The notes beneath the pieces are model-generated. The model ran no database searches, was not told the origin of the DNA, and saw only the letters and a list, made by a program, of their open reading frames with translations. This document shows, one piece after another, positions 31,094 to 35,123 of a stretch of DNA of 35,123 bases. A program made the position numbers and the translations under genes. How positions within the stretch are numbered: the first letter of the stretch is position 1; each line of letters begins with the position of its first letter. Source of the DNA: Deltaproteobacteria bacterium (GTDB taxonomy: Bacteria; Desulfobacterota; Desulfobaccia; Desulfobaccales; 0-14-0-80-60-11); assembly GCA_030655955.1 (NCBI GenBank), contig JAUSOZ010000275.1, positions 1 through 35,123 on the forward strand, given 5' to 3'.

Positions 31094-32149
31094 ATGGAAC
31101 AGAATCGCGTCATGGAACTCCTGGGGGAGCGGGATACCTGGGTCCTTAAAACCGTGGTGGCCCAGTATATTATTACCGGGGAACCGGTGGGGTCGCGGAC
31201 CGTGGCCAAGACCTCGGGCCTGAACCTGTCGCCGGCCACCATCCGCAACCTCATGCTGGACCTGGAAGAGCGGGGTTTTCTCAGCCAGCCCCACACCTCG
31301 GCCGGCCGGGTCCCCACGCCCCAGGGCTTGCGATATTATGTAGACCGGATCCTGCCCGTCCAGTCCTTGGGCCGGTCGGTGCAGCAGCAGATCCAGGAGG
31401 GCTTCGGACCGCCGGCCCACGAGCCGCAAGAGTTATTCCGCCAGGCCTCCCGGGTGCTCTCCCTGGTGAGCGGCCATCCAGCCCTGGTGCTGGGCCCCCG
31501 CCCCCAGGGCATACGCCTCAAACATATCCAGTTCATCAACCTGAGTGGGGATGGGGTGCTGACGGTCCTGGTGTCCCAGGACAATCAGGTCCAGAACCGG
31601 TTCGTGCGCACCAAGAGCCGTTTTTCCCAGGAGGTGTTGGACCGCTTCAGCCGGTATCTCAATGAGCTCTGCCAGAACCTGACCCTGGGGGAATCCCGGC
31701 GGCGGATCCTGGCCAAGATGGAGGAAGAAAAGAGCCTGTTCGACAAGATGGTGTCGCAGGCCCTGAACCTCAGCCGGCAGGCCCTGCAAAAAGACGAGGC
31801 CGAAGAGCTCTACATCGAGGGTACCAGCCATATCCTGGATTACCCGGAATTCACCGGCGATGTGGACAAGATCCGGAGCATCTTCAGGGCCTTTGAAGAG
31901 AAGCACCATCTGGTCACCTTGCTGGATCAGACCATGGTGGCCCAGGGAGTGCAGATTATTATCAGTCCGGAGGATCAATTCCCGGAGATGCAGTTGTCCC
32001 TGGTGGCCACCTCCTACGGTTCCCAGCAAACGGCCCTGGGCAGCCTGGGGGTCATCGGACCCATGCGCATGGACTACGCCCGGCTGGTCCCCATTGTGCG
32101 GTACACCGCGGCACTGGTCACGGAGCTGCTCAACAAGCGCCAGACGTGA
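31094..32149 (+). CDS. hrcA: Heat-inducible transcription repressor HrcA
   Basis: Repressor that binds CIRCE operators of chaperone genes and is stabilised by GroEL. The 351-residue protein has an N-terminal winged-helix domain (about 5-75) with YIITGEPVGSRTVAK, LNLSPATIRNLMLDLEERGFL and HTSAGRVPTPQGLRYYVD, then the HrcA ligand-like domain. Its C-terminal part reads LVTLLDQTMVAQGVQIIIS, followed by a serine-free variant of the GPMRMDYARLVPIV motif. ATG 31094 is chosen because AAGG (31084-31087) lies 6 nt before it; a TTG two codons upstream is the only other start. It is the first gene of hrcA-grpE-dnaK. Confidence 0.95.
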   Translation: MEQNRVMELLGERDTWVLKTVVAQYIITGEPVGSRTVAKTSGLNLSPATIRNLMLDLEERGFLSQPHTSAGRVPTPQGLRYYVDRILPVQSLGRSVQQQIQEGFGPPAHEPQELFRQASRVLSLVSGHPALVLGPRPQGIRLKHIQFINLSGDGVLTVLVSQDNQVQNRFVRTKSRFSQEVLDRFSRYLNELCQNLTLGESRRRILAKMEEEKSLFDKMVSQALNLSRQALQKDEAEELYIEGTSHILDYPEFTGDVDKIRSIFRAFEEKHHLVTLLDQTMVAQGVQIIISPEDQFPEMQLSLVATSYGSQQTALGSLGVIGPMRMDYARLVPIVRYTAALVTELLNKRQT

Positions 32150-32239
32150 ATTTCCTCGCCCCGGGCCCGTCTCAGGCTGGGGTTTAGGTTGTGCATAAAT
32201 TTTTAGGTAGTTGGCAGTATGACGAGGAGAAGAGGCTTT

Positions 32240-32869
32240 ATGACCCGATCCAAATCTGATTTCTTCACCAAGAAATCGTCTAACCCTCCGTCTCAGGAGG
32301 AGAAGACCGCTTCGGGAGTTTCCCCTCAGTCCCCGGAAAGTTCGGGGGAGGTGACGGAGCTGCGCCATATGTTGGAGGAAAAGACCAAGGAAGCCGAAGA
32401 GAACTATGCCCGCCTGCTCCGGCTGGCCGCAGATATGGAAAATTTGAAAAAGCGTCAGGAGCGCGAACGGGCGGACCTCTTGCAGTTTGCCAACGAGAAC
32501 CTGGTCAAAGAACTCCTGCCCGTGGTGGACAACCTGGAGCGAGCCTTGGACCACGGCCGGCAGTTGGAGGCGCCGCAGGCGTTGCTGGAAGGCATCGAAA
32601 TGGTACACCAGGGTTTTCTCAAGGCCCTGGACCGGTTCGGGGTCACGGCCCACAACAGCCTGGGCCAGCAATTCGACCCGGCTTTTCATAACGCCATGAT
32701 GCAGGAAGAGGCTCCGGATGTCCCGGACGGCAGCGTCATCAAAGAATTACAGAAGGGCTACCTCATGAACCAGCGCCTGCTGCGGCCGGCCATGGTAGTG
32801 GTGGCCAGCAATACCCAAAACGAAACCACGTCAAATCAAAACGATTCGATGGTTCAGGAGGAGAAATAA
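32240..32869 (+). CDS. grpE: Nucleotide exchange factor GrpE
   Basis: Releases ADP from DnaK. The 209-residue protein has a disordered, charged N-terminus, a long coiled coil (TELRHMLEEKTKEAEENYARL and on through AADMENLKKRQERERADL) and a C-terminal beta domain (DRFGVTAHNSLGQQFDPAFH, then NQRLLRPAMVVVASN). An in-frame ATG lies at 32219, but ATG 32240 is preceded by GAGGAGA and AAGAGG and gives a normal-length N-terminus. The stop codon directly abuts the dnaK ATG, and the dnaK ribosome-binding site (GGAGGAG) lies inside grpE, so translation is probably coupled. Confidence 0.95.
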   Translation: MTRSKSDFFTKKSSNPPSQEEKTASGVSPQSPESSGEVTELRHMLEEKTKEAEENYARLLRLAADMENLKKRQERERADLLQFANENLVKELLPVVDNLERALDHGRQLEAPQALLEGIEMVHQGFLKALDRFGVTAHNSLGQQFDPAFHNAMMQEEAPDVPDGSVIKELQKGYLMNQRLLRPAMVVVASNTQNETTSNQNDSMVQEEK

Positions 32870-34804
<1,935 letters not shown>

Positions 34805-35123
34805 GACCCAAGAAAGTTAAGAGACCTGAGGGAGGGGACCGGAGGCGTGTAGCACAGGCGTCTCGCCTGTGGGAACCGCCAACCCCCTCCCGCAGGTTTC
34901 ACCACCGCATAATTTTTGCCGGGCGCGCCAAGGGGTGCGCCCGCGTTTCAGGCAGGGCTGCAATCCAACGCCCTGATGCATAATTGGTATGGGGATTAAC
35001 AATGAAGCGTCACAGCAGGTCCAACTCTCCAGAAACTGGTGAGAGGGGGGCCGGGGAGTCTCTGACCTCATAGCAGAAATTGCCCCCCGTCCCCTCCTGA
35101 AAAGTCTTTTCGGAACTCCTGGC
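34805..35123. other. 319-bp flank after dnaK
   Basis: No gene and no convincing intrinsic terminator. Two short palindromes of the dispersed kind were seen: CACAGGCG/CGCCTGTG-like (about 34852-34870) and GGGCGC...GCGCCC-like (about 34920-34942). The remainder shows nothing recognisable. Confidence 0.5.

Overview
The window looks like a chromosomal piece of a high-GC, Gram-negative, probably anaerobic bacterium. Murein-type lipoproteins, an outer-membrane beta-barrel protein, an L,D-transpeptidase, GatB, HrcA-GrpE-DnaK, an oxygen-sensitive ThiH route to thiazole and large PAS/CHASE2 sensors fit a Desulfobacterota (former deltaproteobacterial) genome best. That placement is inference from gene content; no rRNA marker is present.

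Layout. Positions 1-140 carry what may be the end of an insertion sequence, running into a strong promoter and polA (DNA polymerase I with an apparently dead proofreading domain). Next come two tandem alanine-zipper lipoprotein genes with a good terminator, then a 0.67-kb gap. The gap holds a decayed RCC1-repeat gene interrupted by a 170-bp MITE-like element; removing the element and one TA restores the reading frame. On the minus strand follow mtnA-ldt (methylthioribose-1-P isomerase and L,D-transpeptidase) and gatB. Divergent from gatB is a thiamin cluster on the plus strand: thiF, thiG, thiH, thiS, thiE, thiM and a second thiE. Its first spacers are filled with short perfect palindromes. 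A low-GC SGNH-hydrolase-like gene converges on it, followed by fabD.

The right half (16.8-30.0 kb) is a minus-strand run of envelope and signalling genes. Read 5' to 3' they are a TPR/beta-barrel outer-membrane protein, a FecR-domain protein with a polyproline tail, a VWA protein fused to a degenerate LytM/M23 domain, a second FecR/polyproline paralogue, a CHASE2 adenylate cyclase, and a 1277-residue hybrid histidine kinase with seven PAS domains. This is the best candidate for a poorly described system: outer-membrane, periplasmic and inner-membrane parts whose outputs would be cAMP and phosphotransfer. The functional link is inferred from co-localisation and shared architecture only.

The window ends with phoU and the heat-shock operon hrcA-grpE-dnaK. 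No CIRCE operator and no TPP riboswitch could be seen at the expected places.
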